A stretch of DNA of 64,000 bases from Homarus americanus (lineage: Eukaryota > Arthropoda > Malacostraca > Decapoda > Nephropidae): positions 6,221,086 to 6,285,085 of the forward strand of contig NW_024722158.1 in the NCBI RefSeq assembly GCF_018991925.1. The letters are read 5' to 3'. Under the pieces are notes generated by a model, which was not told where the DNA came from, made no database searches, and worked only from the letters and a program-made list of their open reading frames with translations. A program made the translations under genes and the position numbers. This document shows positions 35,817 through 48,763 of the stretch, piece after piece (positions within the stretch are counted from its first letter, which is position 1; every line of letters starts with the position of its first letter).

Positions 35817-36743
35817 CTACCCTCTCGTTTTTATTTTCATCATCTTTTGCAAATTTCATTATAAAGTTACCAGCAAAATAAATACGCCTTAAATAACTAC
35901 CATTGACACTTAACCCTTTATGCAACCCCAGTGCCAGGGTTAAGAGTGTAGGGGAGAGAATGTCACCTTCAGGCACTCTTCTTGGGCACCGCACGTAACC
36001 TAACCTAACCTAATCTGTCTCCTCCATTTCCAAATACCTGTACACCTTACTACTAATTAACCTCCAGGTAAGTTTCATCACCTCCCAGGTTAAGTAAAGT
36101 CATTAATGCCTCAAATCTACCTACATCACCACAAAAACTCCCTTCGTTAACTTACTTGACTTATTTAACCACACTACAGGTAAAAGGAACATTCTTAACC
36201 ACTTGTAAATGGTAAATACTGATGTAATTGACTCCCAACTCTCTACCCTATTCTCTCAACTGGATTAAAAATCCACCTGTACATTGCAACATAACATTCA
36301 GAAGACCAATTAACCCTCTACTAATTGTATGCTAATTAATGCTGATAATTACCTGTATATATTAAAAATGGTTTGAAGTAAGATTATAACAGGTGAATTA
36401 TTTGACTGAACCTTCCCCCACCTCCGTATGTTTGTTTATCATCATTTCATCTGTTTTCCACCAGGTATTTCGCCCCTTTGTTTACCTTTACAGATCAGGG
36501 ATAAATTACTCAGGTGTTGTGTCAATAATCACAATTTTTTTACCTATAATTTCGTCCTTTTTCCCCAAACAGGTATAATAATATTTTTTAACTCTTGCTT
36601 TTGTGGAGTAATTAAGCTGACTTTTTTTTCCTTGACAAATTCTATTGATATGACTTGATGACTTTTAGAAAACGTCCCGTATTTTTTTCAAGACCAAGTA
36701 ATGACGTTATTCAGAAATGTTATTAATGGTTGTTCCTTTACGT

Positions 36744-36749
<6 letters not shown>
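35816..36749. other. Low-repeat stretch, no gene seen
   Basis: About 930 bp without tandem repeats apart from a short CCTAA block at about 35998-36013. Short frames near 36393-36658 are Phe/Ile-rich and AT-driven. Confidence 0.55.

Positions 36750-36823
<74 letters not shown>
36750..36823. repeat. (GT)n microsatellite
   Basis: About 37 units. Confidence 0.98.
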
Positions 36824-36825
<2 letters not shown>

Positions 36826-36889
36826 TCAATAAATAATTAGGAAAAAAGGTAAGTCATGAAACACACTTAAACAACTCATTAACCACCGC

Positions 36890-36980
36890 TAAGTCAGGTC
36901 AGGTCAGGTCAGGTCAGGTCAGGTTAGCTTAGGTTAGGTTGGGTCAGGGTGGGGTAGGGTAGGTTTGGTTAGGCTAGGTT
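36890..36980 (+). repeat. (AGGTC)n/(GGTTA)n block
   Basis: Six AGGTC units grade into GGTTAGCTTAGGTTAGG and GGGTAGG. Confidence 0.88.
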
Positions 36981-37781
<801 letters not shown>

Positions 37782-37841
37782 TACATACTAACAGATTATG
37801 TGATGAAAATTGTAAGATCACGCGAAAGACATATAGACATA

Positions 37842-37854
37842 CAGACAGACGCAC

Positions 37855-37885
<31 letters not shown>

Positions 37886-37975
37886 CACACCTGCAGACAG
37901 ACAGACACACGCACACAGACACACACACACACACACACACACAGAACGACAGACAGACAGACAGACAGTGACAAA
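37842..37975. repeat. (CAGA)n/(CA)n compound microsatellite
   Basis: Three CAGA runs separated by CA and ACGCACA runs. Confidence 0.95.
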
Positions 37976-38162
37976 ATAATCCCACACTTCCCCGCGGTGA
38001 GCCTGGCAGGTAATTACTGGCAAAAGCACAGACATTATATCAGCTTAATACACAGATAAGCTTCTTAACAGTTTCCCATCCTTCTCTTTCCCTATTATAT
38101 TATTTCCCTGACGTCAATTTCCCCTCGTGATCCAAAAGCTATATTTTATAATCTTCATCTTC

Positions 38163-38163
<1 letters not shown>

Positions 38164-38197
<34 letters not shown>

Positions 38198-38445
38198 TTT
38201 CCAACACCACTAACAAATAAACAAACACCACCAACCAATCAACAAACCACAACAACCACCATCAACCAATCAACAAACACCACCATCAACCAACCAATCA
38301 ACACACACACAAAGACCATCAACCAACCAATCAACAAACACACAAACACAACCACCAACCATCCAACAAACACACAAACCACGAATTGTGTCGTACTGCG
38401 TTGCGTTACGTCGTATTGCGTTGCGTCGTGTCGAGTTGCGTTGCA
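38164..38445. repeat. (CT)n, AACCAATCAAC tract and CGTTGCGT repeat
   Basis: CT at 38164-38194; AACCAATCAACAAACACCAC words at 38212-38380; CGTTGCGT/CGTATTGCGT words at about 38390-38445. Confidence 0.85.
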
Positions 38446-38818
38446 TGACCCACTGTCTGTTCTTAACGACGCAATATGGAGCAAATATCTTTTACTCTCT
38501 CGGTTCTCTTTTATTTCACGTAAAACTCCACCATTTGTGCCTCTGTAATGTCTGCCTTTATAAGACTGTTTGTGGCACTAATACGGCGAATGTTATTGAA
38601 GATGTAAGTGGGGGGGGGGGGTGATACTGTTAGACCTGTACTATTGCCGCTCTTACTGTTGTTGTGCTGTTACCGTTTTCCTACTTCCGTTATATAGCCT
38701 GTTGTGAATTGTTCCTATTGCTGTTGTTACCGTTTTACTACTACCGTTATCCCTTGTTATCATCTGTCGTCTCTGTTATTATTGGGGCTTCACTCGGTGC
38801 CTCTGCGTCTGTTACTGC

Positions 38819-38820
<2 letters not shown>

Positions 38821-38871
<51 letters not shown>
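38821..38871. repeat. (GT)n microsatellite
   Basis: About 25 units. The 38872-39394 flank shows no gene. Confidence 0.98.
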
Positions 38872-38873
<2 letters not shown>

Positions 38874-39480
38874 CGAAAGGAAACCACACGTACACATTCA
38901 TACGAAGACATACACACAAGGAAATACATACGCATACATTCAATCATACACATACGTATAACCAAAGTTCCGTTTTTTTTAAGATCAAACTGAGAAAAAA
39001 AAAATAACTTAGCCCAAAACAGATCTTCCCTTAACACCAAATCCTTTAACTAATTCTCTAAGTAATTTTACACATCAACATCAAGAAAACAGATTCAACC
39101 ATCTTACATAAAACAGCTGGAGGAAGAGGAGTGAGATGAAGCCTTGGAGTTAATAGGTTGGAGTGAGAGGTTGAGTGGGAGGTTGGAGAAGGACTTGAAC
39201 CTATACTACACTACTCGCTATATGAAACACTGCAGTACTTAGAGTGAAACACTAATGTACTGAGTTCTGCTGGTGGGAGAGGAGAGAGCTGGGGGAGGGA
39301 GAATGGGGGTGGAAGGGGGCTGAGGGTTGGAAGTGAGGGGATTTTGTGTTGGTGTACATTTTCCTAGTGGGTTAATGTCTTTATTGCCACACGCACGTAC
39401 ACACGCACGCACGCACGCACGCACACACATCAACAGAGAGGAGCAGTAAAGCCGCTGTGAGCTGCTTACCTTCATGTTGG

Positions 39481-39485
<5 letters not shown>

Positions 39486-39550
<65 letters not shown>
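39486..39550. repeat. (CA)n microsatellite
   Basis: About 32 units. A short (CGCA)n lies at 39395-39428. Confidence 0.98.
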
Positions 39551-39553
<3 letters not shown>

Positions 39554-39696
39554 AGACGTCAGGCGCTGCTGCTACTGTCTCCGACTTATCTCTCCTCAAG
39601 GTATCTCTCACTTCTGGTATCTCTCACTAATGGCATCTCTCCTGCTAAACAGCCCAACTCAACACAATTACGACTCCTGTATCTGTATTAATTCCG

Positions 39697-39699
<3 letters not shown>

Positions 39700-39750
<51 letters not shown>
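39700..39750. repeat. (GT)n microsatellite
   Basis: About 25 units. Confidence 0.98.
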
Positions 39751-39751
<1 letters not shown>

Positions 39752-39847
39752 AAGGATTATGTTTATGATAGCGATGACGAGACATGAGTGAGAGATATAT
39801 TATATTAACACCGACAAAACACAGACAATATGGTAGAGAGGAAGAAA

Positions 39848-40004
<157 letters not shown>

Positions 40005-40204
40005 CAGCTAAAGGCTAGAAGTAAACAATAAACAGAGCTAACACAAACTATAAGGCGACTCAGCCACTCTCAGTATGCGCGAGGTAGTGAAACGTGGGTG
40101 ACAATGTCCGTAGACTTTCTCACCAGCCATGGTCATCGAAGTCACTGTGCACCGGCGAAAATCGCTCATAAAGTTAAGTTAGGTTTGGTTAAGTTAATTT
40201 AGCT

Positions 40205-40340
40205 TTAGGATAGGGTTAGGTTAGGGTTAGGGTTAGGTCAGGTTAGGGTTAGGTCAGGTTAGGGTTAGGTCAGGTTAGGGTTAGGTCAGGTTTAGGTTAG
40301 GTTAGGGTTAGGTCAGGTTAGGGTTAGGTTAGGATTAAGA
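40205..40340 (+). repeat. TTAGGG/TCAGG block inside dispersed repeat copy 2
   Basis: GGTTAGGGTTAGGTCA units, more than in copy 1. Confidence 0.9.
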
Positions 40341-40559
40341 CAGTTGAGATTAAGTTAGGTTACGTTATGTAAAGTAAATAAAATAGAAAATACTCATGAC
40401 GATCGGACTTGCCACCACACTCACTGCCTCCTCCCAAGACACGTTCTGTAAACAAACAATCCTTAATATTCGTCCTTGTTCTCTGATTCTCCTGCAGAAG
40501 GTGTTAATAGCCGGGTCGTCTCTCCTAGAATAATGTCTCCCGAAATGTTTAGTCTTATT

Positions 40560-40830
40560 CCCCCGTACACCAGAGACGCTCTTAAGACAGTTGACGAGTT
40601 AATAAGTCTTATAGTTTACGGGAAATTAAGTCTGATTTATCTCCGAATACTAAAGACTTCTTCGGGCAAAATCCAGGAGAAAAAAGTCGTATTTTCCCGT
40701 AAACTAAAGTCCCTCTGAAGCAAAATCCGGGGGAAAAAGACTTATTTTCCCGTATATTAAAGACCCTCTCAGGCAAAATCGGAGGGAAAAAAATCTTATA
40801 TCTCCTTAAACTACTGAACACCTTTGCAAT
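40560..40830 (+). repeat. 54-bp minisatellite
   Basis: Four to five diverged units of 53-54 bp. Constant parts are GGCAAAATCCGGGGGAAAAA and TTTTCCCGTAAACTAAAG. An 80-residue plus-strand frame crosses it. Confidence 0.88.
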
Positions 40831-41038
40831 CAGTCTTACTCATAGCGGATCAAATCCCTCCCTGGTTCAGGTAATATTCCACCTTCTGCACAGGTAGTTT
40901 GGCTTGGCTTACAGGTAGACCACAACTCCACCACTGACTCTCACACACCACCCAAGCTTCGCCTCCAAATGAAAAAGTAATGCCAGAAAACACTTAGTTT
41001 GATTACCTCCATTAAGCACTACGACCCTCCACCCTCCC

Positions 41039-41218
41039 CCCTCACACCACTCCACGGGGGGGGGGAGGGTAGGGATAGACAGTGGGTAGGGATAGAGAGG
41101 AGGCGTGAGGGTACGGGGTAGAGTGTGGAGGTAGAGATAGAGAAGGTGTGTAAATACAGTAGTGGGCGATTAATATTGCTTCCTCCTCCTCTTCCTCCTC
41201 CTCCTCCTCCTCTATTAT
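41039..41218. repeat. G-rich GGGTAGGGATAGA tract and (CCT)n
   Basis: G runs and AGGGATAGA units at 41053-41140; (CCT)n at 41181-41218. Confidence 0.85.
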
Positions 41219-41375
41219 TACCAGGTATTCATTTATCTAATTTAGCTCTATTCCACTTTTCTTCATTCTTTACTGCCATTTATTCCAGTTATCTATTTTT
41301 TTCTTTACTCTTCCGGGTTGTGCTCCTGAATCATGCTAGAGACTCTTGATTGCTTCCCAACCTTCCAGGGAAACA

Positions 41376-41378
<3 letters not shown>

Positions 41379-41412
<34 letters not shown>

Positions 41413-41459
41413 GTAATGTTTTCTTTATATCAATTTAATATATATATATATATATATTT
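41379..41459. repeat. (GA)n and (AT)n microsatellites
   Basis: GA at about 41379-41411, AT at about 41440-41458. Confidence 0.95.
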
Positions 41460-42164
41460 TTTAATGTTTTACCTTATGCATATTTTTTCTCCACAGGTGG
41501 TATATATATACTGATCTCCCTCACCCCCAACAACCCTTACCTGTCGTCACTCAACAGGTACACCTCTCACCTCTCTCTCCTCTCACACTTCACCACACCC
41601 CACCTCATCAACCACCACAAACTTTACACAACAAAAAAAAACCCCAACCAAACACGTGTACTCCATATCCTTCCCCCTCCCCATCGCCCCTATCTCTTAC
41701 CCTTATATCATTGTCAAAACTCCCATACAATCTCCCTATTTCTCCTGTCCTCCTATACACATTCTCCTATCAACTCGTGACAAGTTTCCCCGCGTCACTG
41801 TCAGATTTTTCCCCATATTTCCTCCCACGACTTTGTTATTGACCACTGTCTATACTAAATGATGGTTATTATCACAAGTTGAACCTAACCTAACCTAACC
41901 CAACCAGGTAGTAGCGTTATGGTATTTAATCACTGGAAAAAATAAACTGAGGGTGACTAATCTTCAGGTGACCCAAATGAAAAGGCTAATAACCATGTAG
42001 ATACAACTGAATTACGCCCCCCCCCCATAAACATAACAATTAGCGTCAGGTTGTTAATGAATGCGATGGTAGATAATCAAGTTTACTTAATTACAGTTCG
42101 CAAAGTAGTTATAGAACATAGAGAAGCGTTATTAAGCGTGGCACACCTGACACCTGATTTATAC
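41460..42164. other. Low-repeat stretch with core element
   Basis: CCTAACCTAACC at about 41883-41903 is followed by CCAGGTAGTAGCGTTATGGT, ATTTAATCACTGGAAAAAAT and TAATCTTCAGGTGACCC, the two-part core again. Otherwise C-rich and unrecognised. Confidence 0.6.
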
Positions 42165-42425
42165 ACACACCTGTTATCTTAAACACCTGCTATTCCACAC
42201 ACCTGCTATCCCACACTCCTGCTATCCTACACGTCCTCTATCCTACACACCTGCTATCCTACACTCTTGCTATCCTACACACCTGCTATCCTACCACACT
42301 CCTGCTATCCTACACGTCCTCTAATCCTACACACCTGCTATCCTACACTCTTGCTATCCTACACACCTGCTATCCTACACACCTGCTATTCTAAACACCT
42401 GCTATCCTACACACTTGCTATCCTG
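42165..42425. repeat. 16-bp minisatellite (ACACCTGCTATCCTAC)
   Basis: About 15 units, with ACTCTTGC and ACGTCCTC variants. The minus strand reads GATAGCAGGTGT. Confidence 0.94.
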
Positions 42426-42466
42426 ATAACTGTGATAAGACTGAGGTAAAAGTATTTTCACCCTAC

Positions 42467-42853
42467 ACAACACACACACACACACACACACACAGACTGA
42501 TTTCCCAACTGAATTCTCCTCAACGACCGTGAAAATTGCAGTCTCTTCCTCATCCTGTCTGTTTCCGAAGGCTCCTGAAGTGTGGAGTAAGGCAACGAAT
42601 TCTCTGAGCAACTCTGTCTCTACTGATTGGGAACAGCAAGAGACAAATACATCCCTTAAAGTCTCGCTCCCTCTATCTCTCTTCTTCCCTCACCCACCTT
42701 TCTCTCACCCCTTCCCTCACACCCCCCCCTTTCCCTTTCCCTCACCCCCTTTCCTCCCCCTTTCTCTTGGCTGAAATATGGGAATGTTTTGGTCAACGGT
42801 AGGAGGGTGTTTAAAGGGTTGTAAACACAAGAAGGAAAACAAATAAGATAATA

Positions 42854-42900
<47 letters not shown>
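42467..42900. repeat. (CA)n, pyrimidine tract and (GT)n
   Basis: CA at 42467-42494; CCCTTTCCCTCACCCCC-rich DNA at 42660-42770; GT at 42858-42900. Confidence 0.9.
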
Positions 42901-42902
<2 letters not shown>

Positions 42903-42939
42903 CCCTTTAAGAGGTATCATAGTCGTAGATCAAGCCCAG

Positions 42940-43200
42940 GGTTTGTTTAGAGGAAAATTGTGGTTGTTTTGGGGGAAGTGTAGTTATGTTTGGGGGAAAT
43001 TGTGGTTTTGAGGAAATTTCTGGTTGGTTATTTGGGGAAATTGTAACCGTTCTGGAGGAAATTGGGTTTTTTTTTAGAGATACGAGGGTTGTTTTGGGAA
43101 TTGGGATAATTTTAGGGGAAATCATATTTGTCTTAGGGAAATTGTGGTTATTTTAGGGTAGGAAATGCGGTGGTTTTGGATTTTTTGGGGGGAAATTGCA
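42940..43200 (+). repeat. Degenerate GGGGAAATTGTGGTTGTTTT minisatellite
   Basis: About nine units of 25-30 bp with many substitutions. Confidence 0.85.
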
Positions 43201-43225
43201 GGGTTTGTGGAAGAATTACGGCAAA

Positions 43226-43285
43226 AAGCGTTAAATCATCAGGTGAAATAATTAGTTGCCTAAATCTTCAGGTGAACCGATGCGA
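43226..43285 (+). repeat. Core element without TTAGG block
   Basis: GTTAAATCATCAGGTGAAAT then TAAATCTTCAGGTGAACC. It shows that the core can occur without the telomere-like block. Confidence 0.7.
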
Positions 43286-43436
43286 TGTTACTTGCTCGAA
43301 GGTGACGTATTATTATTATTGTTTACATTCATTCCAGGACCAGAGATGATCACTGTTTGTTTGGGTCTGATCTAAGGTGTAAGGGGGAGGGGGAGGGTGA
43401 TGAGTGGTGTTTACATAGTGTTCTAGGAGTGACCCA

Positions 43437-43785
43437 CCATCTATCTGTCTTCCTCTTCCTCCTCCTCCTATCTATCTTTCCCCTCTTCATCCTCCTCCTC
43501 CTGTTTCTCCTCTCTGATGGCTTGTGTACTAACTAGGAGTGACCCACTATATATCTTCCTCCTCCTTCCTCCTCTGATGGCTTGTGTACTAACTAGGAGT
43601 GACCCACTATATATCTTCCTCCTCCTTCCTCTTCCTCCTCCTTCCTCTTCCTCCTCCTACCTATCTTTCACCTCCTCTTCCTCCTCCTCCTCCTCCTCTC
43701 TGATGGTATGTGTACTAGCTAACTAGGAGTGACCTCACCATCTATCTTCCTCCTCCTCCTCCTCCTCCTCCTTTCTCCTTGTACC
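43437..43785 (+). repeat. 60-bp repeat with (CCT)n
   Basis: GATGGCTTGTGTACTAACTA plus GGAGTGACCCACTATATATC and a CTTCCTCCTCC run, two exact 60-bp units (43516, 43576) and at least two diverged ones. The CCT run length differs between units. Confidence 0.93.
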
Positions 43786-44117
43786 AATCATACCTGTCTT
43801 CTGCTAATCATACCTCCAGTCCTAATCACCAACCAATCACCACTACTAAACATCTCCCAGGGGTAATAATCAGCAGTACATAATCGATATAACTTCAGGT
43901 TGATAAGAGACGCGTAAAGGAGACTATTAATTTGGCTATCACCTGTAACCTTAATTAATATCTCCAGGTAATTACATCTAATTATCATGTTACGGTATCA
44001 CCTGTTGGTTGTGTTCCATCAGTCTCACCTGTCTGTGAATTTATGTACACTTAATTATCACCAATTTGTTTAACGGCAGAAGCAAAAGAATTCATTGTTT
44101 TGCTTTTTTGGCTTTTA

Positions 44118-44123
<6 letters not shown>

Positions 44124-44182
<59 letters not shown>
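44124..44182. repeat. (CA)n microsatellite
   Basis: About 29 units. Confidence 0.98.
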
Positions 44183-44183
<1 letters not shown>

Positions 44184-44224
44184 CATGGGTAATGACCGTA
44201 CTCCACCTTGATCAAGACTAACCA

Positions 44225-44335
44225 AGGGGTACAGAGGCGGAGCGGTAATCTTATTCAACTGGGAACCCATTTGCCTCCAGGTTCGAGTCCCCCATTGAGG
44301 AGGCAAAGTGCAGGTGATATACAGTGTAAGCCGGA
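44225..44335 (+). mobile_element. tRNA-derived SINE or tRNA pseudogene
   Basis: AGGCGGAGCGG at 44235-44245 fits the Pol III A box TRGYNNANNNG except for the first base. GGTTCGAGTCC at 44280-44290 matches the B box GGTTCGANTCC exactly. Their 34-bp spacing is tRNA-like. The acceptor and T stems do not pair well, so it is not a functional tRNA gene. About 60 bp of tRNA-unrelated sequence follows, as in SINEs. No A-rich tail is evident because a G-rich run follows. Confidence 0.55.
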
Positions 44336-44486
44336 ACTAGTGGTTTAACCCAATCCCTACCAACATCCAGACCATAGAGGGGTGAGGGGGGGGGGTGAGG
44401 AGGGGTGATATGTGTAGCATCCTCTCCCAACCTGTGTGTGTGTGTGTTATATGTGATGACAGAACCTCTTAACTAAACTCCGTGGC

Positions 44487-44548
44487 TTAGGTTAGGTCAG
44501 GTCAGGTTAGGATAGGTTAGGTCAGGTCAAGTTAGGTTATGTTAGGTT
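44487..44548 (+). repeat. GGTTA/AGGTC block
   Basis: Mixed TTAGG and TCAGG units with one GGATA. Confidence 0.88.
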
Positions 44549-44754
44549 AAAAACAGGGGTCTCCTAGCCATAGTTTAGGGAAGGACATCAACAAGAGGAA
44601 GAAAAAGAAGAAAAAATCATTGGCTCCAGTCCTCCTCCTCGTCCACACTCTTACCGCCGCCTTTGTGTTGATATTTTATGGTGAGGCTCTGTGAGGTCAG
44701 CCTAAGAGCCCAGCTTTTATATTGTAGTCTCTGTTGTGGTATTTTAGGCCGGGG

Positions 44755-44985
44755 GGTAGGGTGAGGGAGTGGAGGGTGATGGAGGGTAATGGGTGAGGGA
44801 GTGAAGGTGGTAAGGGAAGGAGGGTGATGGGTGAGGGGGTAAAGGTGGTAAGGTGGGAGGGCTGATGAAGTGGTGAGAGATACAGGGGTGAGGTGGGTGG
44901 TGATGTGTGGGGAATGTGGTGGGGAGGTTGGGGGTGAGGGGTGAGGGAGTAAGGGGGTGAGGGAGGGAGGAAGGGGGAGGGTGAG
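44755..44985 (+). repeat. G-rich GGTGAGGGAGT tract
   Basis: GGGTGAGGGAGTGAAGGTGG words with irregular period. Confidence 0.85.
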
Positions 44986-45054
44986 TTGTGTATATGTAGT
45001 TCCCTTTAATGCCTCTGTCACCTCAGTACTCCCTAAGACGTACACAGTAACTCC

Positions 45055-45290
45055 TTAGTGAGGGTCTTGGTGAGGGTCTTAGTGAGGGTCTTAGGGTCTT
45101 GAAGTGAGGGTCTTTGGTCTTAGTAGGGTCTTGGTGGGGTCTTAGTGAGGGTCTTAGTGAGGGTTTGGTGGGGGGTCTTAGTGAGGGTCTTAGTGAGGGT
45201 CTTTGTGGGGTTTTTGAGGGTGGGAGTGAGGGTCTTTGTGGGGGGTCTTAGTGAGGGTCTTGGTGGGTTGGAGTGAGTGTCTCATATTTA
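45055..45290 (+). repeat. 14-bp minisatellite (GTGAGGGTCTTAGT)
   Basis: About 15 units of GTGAGGGTCTTAGT / GGGGTCTTGGT. Confidence 0.92.
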
Positions 45291-45341
45291 ACTTAAGTCC
45301 CTGACAGCAATACAACACCAGGGGCTCGTCTTTCACCTCTT

Positions 45342-45345
45342 GATG

Positions 45346-45380
<35 letters not shown>

Positions 45381-45429
45381 TTGTCTGTGTCTGTACATTA
45401 GAGCCGTCTTTGTCTGTCTGTCTTTTCCT

Positions 45430-45462
<33 letters not shown>

Positions 45463-45836
45463 ACACCCCTATCTCTTGTCTGTCTTCCTCTGTATACTCT
45501 CTCTCTTCTCTTCTTTATCTCATCTTTCTCTCTTCTCTGTCTCTTCCCTCTCTTCCCGCTTTCTTTCCTTTCTCTTTCCTCTCCTTACTCCTCCTCCCTT
45601 CTCTCTCGTTTCATCTCCCTTCCCTCTAATCCCCTTCTCTTTTCTCTTCTCCGTTCTCCCTCTTCATCCCCCATTAATCCTCTTATTTTGCTAAGTCTTC
45701 TCCTCCACCTTATCTTCCTCTTTTCTTCCTTTACTCCTCCTTCCTCTCCATGTTTTTTTGGTCACTTCTCTCTCTATCTCCCTGTTATTACTTACTCTCT
45801 CTCTCTCCTCATTCTTCTCTCTATCTATTCAATCAA
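45342..45836. repeat. (CTGT)n, (GT)n and pyrimidine tract
   Basis: CTGT at 45342-45390, GT at 45431-45461, then 370 bp of CTCTTCC-rich plus strand. The 193-residue Leu/Ser frame across it is compositional. Confidence 0.9.
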
Positions 45837-45920
45837 AAGCTCCAGATATATACTCGAGGCAACACAACTCTTACAACGCGTCTCTAACTCGTTAAATGTC
45901 TTTGTTATGGTAGCAAGTTA

Positions 45921-46074
45921 AGCCGACACCCGCAAGTTGTCCCGACACCCGCAAGTTGTCCCGACACCCGCAAGTTGTCCCGACACCCGCAAGTTAAGCC
46001 GACACCCGCAAGTTGTCCCGATACCCGCAACTTGAGCCGACACCCGCAAGTTGAGGCGACACCCACAAGTTGCA
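45921..46074 (+). repeat. 19-bp minisatellite (CCGACACCCGCAAGTTGTC)
   Basis: Eight units. Two or three read AGC or AGG in place of GTC before CGACACC. Confidence 0.95.
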
Positions 46075-46218
46075 ACTCAAAACAGAATAGTTGTGTTGAC
46101 AGATACTTTGTAGAGAAGACTTTAAGGGTTAAATAACACTGTATTACATTATTTATAATTCGCTCTCAAAAATTAATTATAAGACAATCAAATATCAATA
46201 TCAGGTGTTATTTAAGTA

Positions 46219-46597
46219 CAGTGATACTTCTATTTAACGGACTATATGGAGAGGAAGTCCGTTATATCAAGGGTCCGTTAAAAGTTAAACCCCATCTAAC
46301 GAACTATGTAATGATGAAAGTCCGTTATATCGAGAGTCCGCCAAAAGCTAAACCCCATCTAACGAACTATATAATGATGAAAGTCCGATATATCGAGAGT
46401 CCGTTAAAAGTTAAACCCCATCTAACGGACTATATAATGATGAAAGTCCGTTATATCGAGGGTCCGTTAAATGTGAAACCTCCATATTACGAACTATATA
46501 GGAGATGAAATTCTGTTACATCGAAGGTCCATTATAAGTTAAGTTCCATCTAACGGAATATACGGAGATAGAGATCCGTTATATGGAGGTTTCACTG
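46219..46597. mobile_element. 379-bp pogo/Tigger-like MITE with 63-bp internal array
   Basis: The left end CAGTGATACTTCTATTTAAC plus GGAC and the right end, which is CAGTGAAACCTCCATATAAC plus GGAT inverted, are imperfect terminal repeats directly flanked by TA on both sides. TA duplications are typical of Tc1/mariner/pogo elements. The interior is four to five tandem units of exactly 63 bp (AGTCC at 46256, 46319, 46382 and 46445), each containing an inverted pair of CTAACG/CGTTA words. There is no transposase, so it is non-autonomous. A 95-residue frame is only the stop-free 63-bp period. Confidence 0.8.
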
Positions 46598-46803
46598 TAA
46601 CTCGGTTTGTGTGTTCAGGCTTTATTTTTACCTCGTCAGGCGGTGTCAGCTTCTGTCACTCGGGTGATATTTGCGTCGGGGGGGCGTGTTTGCGTCAGGC
46701 GAGGGTTGACCTATATCGTGTGAGACTGACCTTGTATCACGTGAGGTTTATCAGTGTCACGTTAGGTCGAGAAATACAAGTTACACGTTAATAGCATCAT
46801 CAT

Positions 46804-46864
46804 TTAACCTATCCTAACCTAACCTATCCTATCCTAACCTAACCTAACCTAACCTAACCTAACC
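46804..46864 (-). repeat. CCTAA block
   Basis: CCTATCCTAACCTAACC units, ending in four clean CCTAA. Confidence 0.93.
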
Positions 46865-46962
46865 GAAACAAAAATACTGACACAAAACAATAAACAAAAC
46901 AAAAAACAATTGTTAAAAGCGTCAGTTGCGTTTTGAAGATTAATTGAACCATTATTCCTGAA

Positions 46963-47062
<100 letters not shown>

Positions 47063-47128
47063 ACATGCTCTTCAACTGTAACTGATGTGGCCACGGACTC
47101 GCTGATGGGTGAAGCGAATCCCGACAAA

Positions 47129-47246
47129 AATTCTGATTGGCTAAAAAAAAATCACTGCGAGAATCTGATTGGTTAAAAACGTTCACTGCGAGAATCTGAT
47201 TGGCTAAAACATTCACTGCGAGAATCTGATTGGTTAAAAAAAATAC
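47129..47246 (-). repeat. 31-bp repeat carrying inverted CCAAT boxes
   Basis: TCTGATTGGCT/TTAAAA and TTCACTGCGAGAA recur with GATTGG at 47135, 47167, 47198 and 47228. The minus strand therefore has four (A/T)NCCAATCAGA boxes at about three-turn spacing. Confidence 0.9.
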
Positions 47247-47263
47247 ACTTATACCCAATAGTA

Positions 47264-47331
47264 CCAATGTAAAACCTCTAGATATCGGACTTTTTCTCCA
47301 TATAGTCCGTTAAATGGAGGGTTTCACTATA
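47264..47331. mobile_element. Minimal pogo/Tigger-like MITE (about 68 bp)
   Basis: TGTAAAACCTCTAGATATCG plus GAC at the left and GTCCGTTAAATGGAGGGTTT plus CACTATA at the right are near inverted complements with almost no spacer. Its size matches the 63-bp internal unit of the 46.2-kb element. Confidence 0.7.
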
Positions 47332-48294
47332 TCCCGTCGCCGTCGTTGTAAAACCGCTAAACAATTTCCCACAATATCCGGGAAAAAGTTTGGAACACTT
47401 GAGTGAAATTCATTGACCGGGATCTGTCAGAGTGGCTGGTGTTGTTTCACTCTACATCATGACATTGTTTTACTCTTTTGATACCCAGCGTGAGGGAGGC
47501 AAAAAAAAATATGAATAAATAAAAACAAATAACAAATACGTCAACAAAACACAAGATAGGTTTGAAAAAATACCTAGAAAAAGCAAAAAAAAAGAAATAA
47601 CAATAAACAAACAAAACACAAAAAATCTAGTACAAAAAGCAACAAAATATTACTCAAACAAAAACAAACAAAACCCCAAAACAAAACAAAAAAAACAACA
47701 ACATAAACAAAAAACAATATAACAGACAAGAAGAACAAAAATCCCCACCTTGAAAACCCAAACAAAAATATTCAGGTGTTTTGGACAGGTGTTCCAAAGA
47801 AAACACCTGACGTATAGCTTACATTCTCATCGGGATCGCATTACCGCTGGGCAATAATGTTACCGAGATGAACCAAACAAGCTCCTGGGGTTAACTGATG
47901 ATACATGGTGTTGTGTTAGAGATTACATGTAAATTAATGGAAATATTACAGAAAATAGGTAATTAACTTTAGGACGTGCGGATTCCTTAGTTTATTTCAC
48001 CTGGTAATTAAACGCCATTAAGATAACTTGAGGAGTAGGGTGTCTCTCTCTCTCTCTCACCTGGACATTACCACAGGTGCTCAACATTGTTTATACTCAC
48101 ATCTACATCCAAATATGTCAGTGGACGGTAAAATTGTTGGTAACTGCAGGTGTGTGTGTGTGTGTCGGTTATACCCTCCATGATGGACAAAGTCAGGTGT
48201 TTAATGCAACCTTTGTGGAACGTAAAGCGAGAAATGTGCCAGGAAAATATAGCACACACGATTTATCATAACTTATTTCTCTCCTCTTGCTACA
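47332..48294. other. Inter-repeat DNA, A-rich, no gene seen
   Basis: CAAAACAAAA-rich from 47490 to 47770. A minus-strand core (TTTATTTCACCTGGTAATTA) lies at 47990-48010. Otherwise unrecognised. Confidence 0.55.

Positions 48295-48763
<469 letters not shown>

Noticed and set aside
46221..46508. 95-residue repetitive frame in the 46.2-kb element
   Set aside because: It is the 63-bp internal transposon unit (21 codons, no stop) read in frame and not a transposase.
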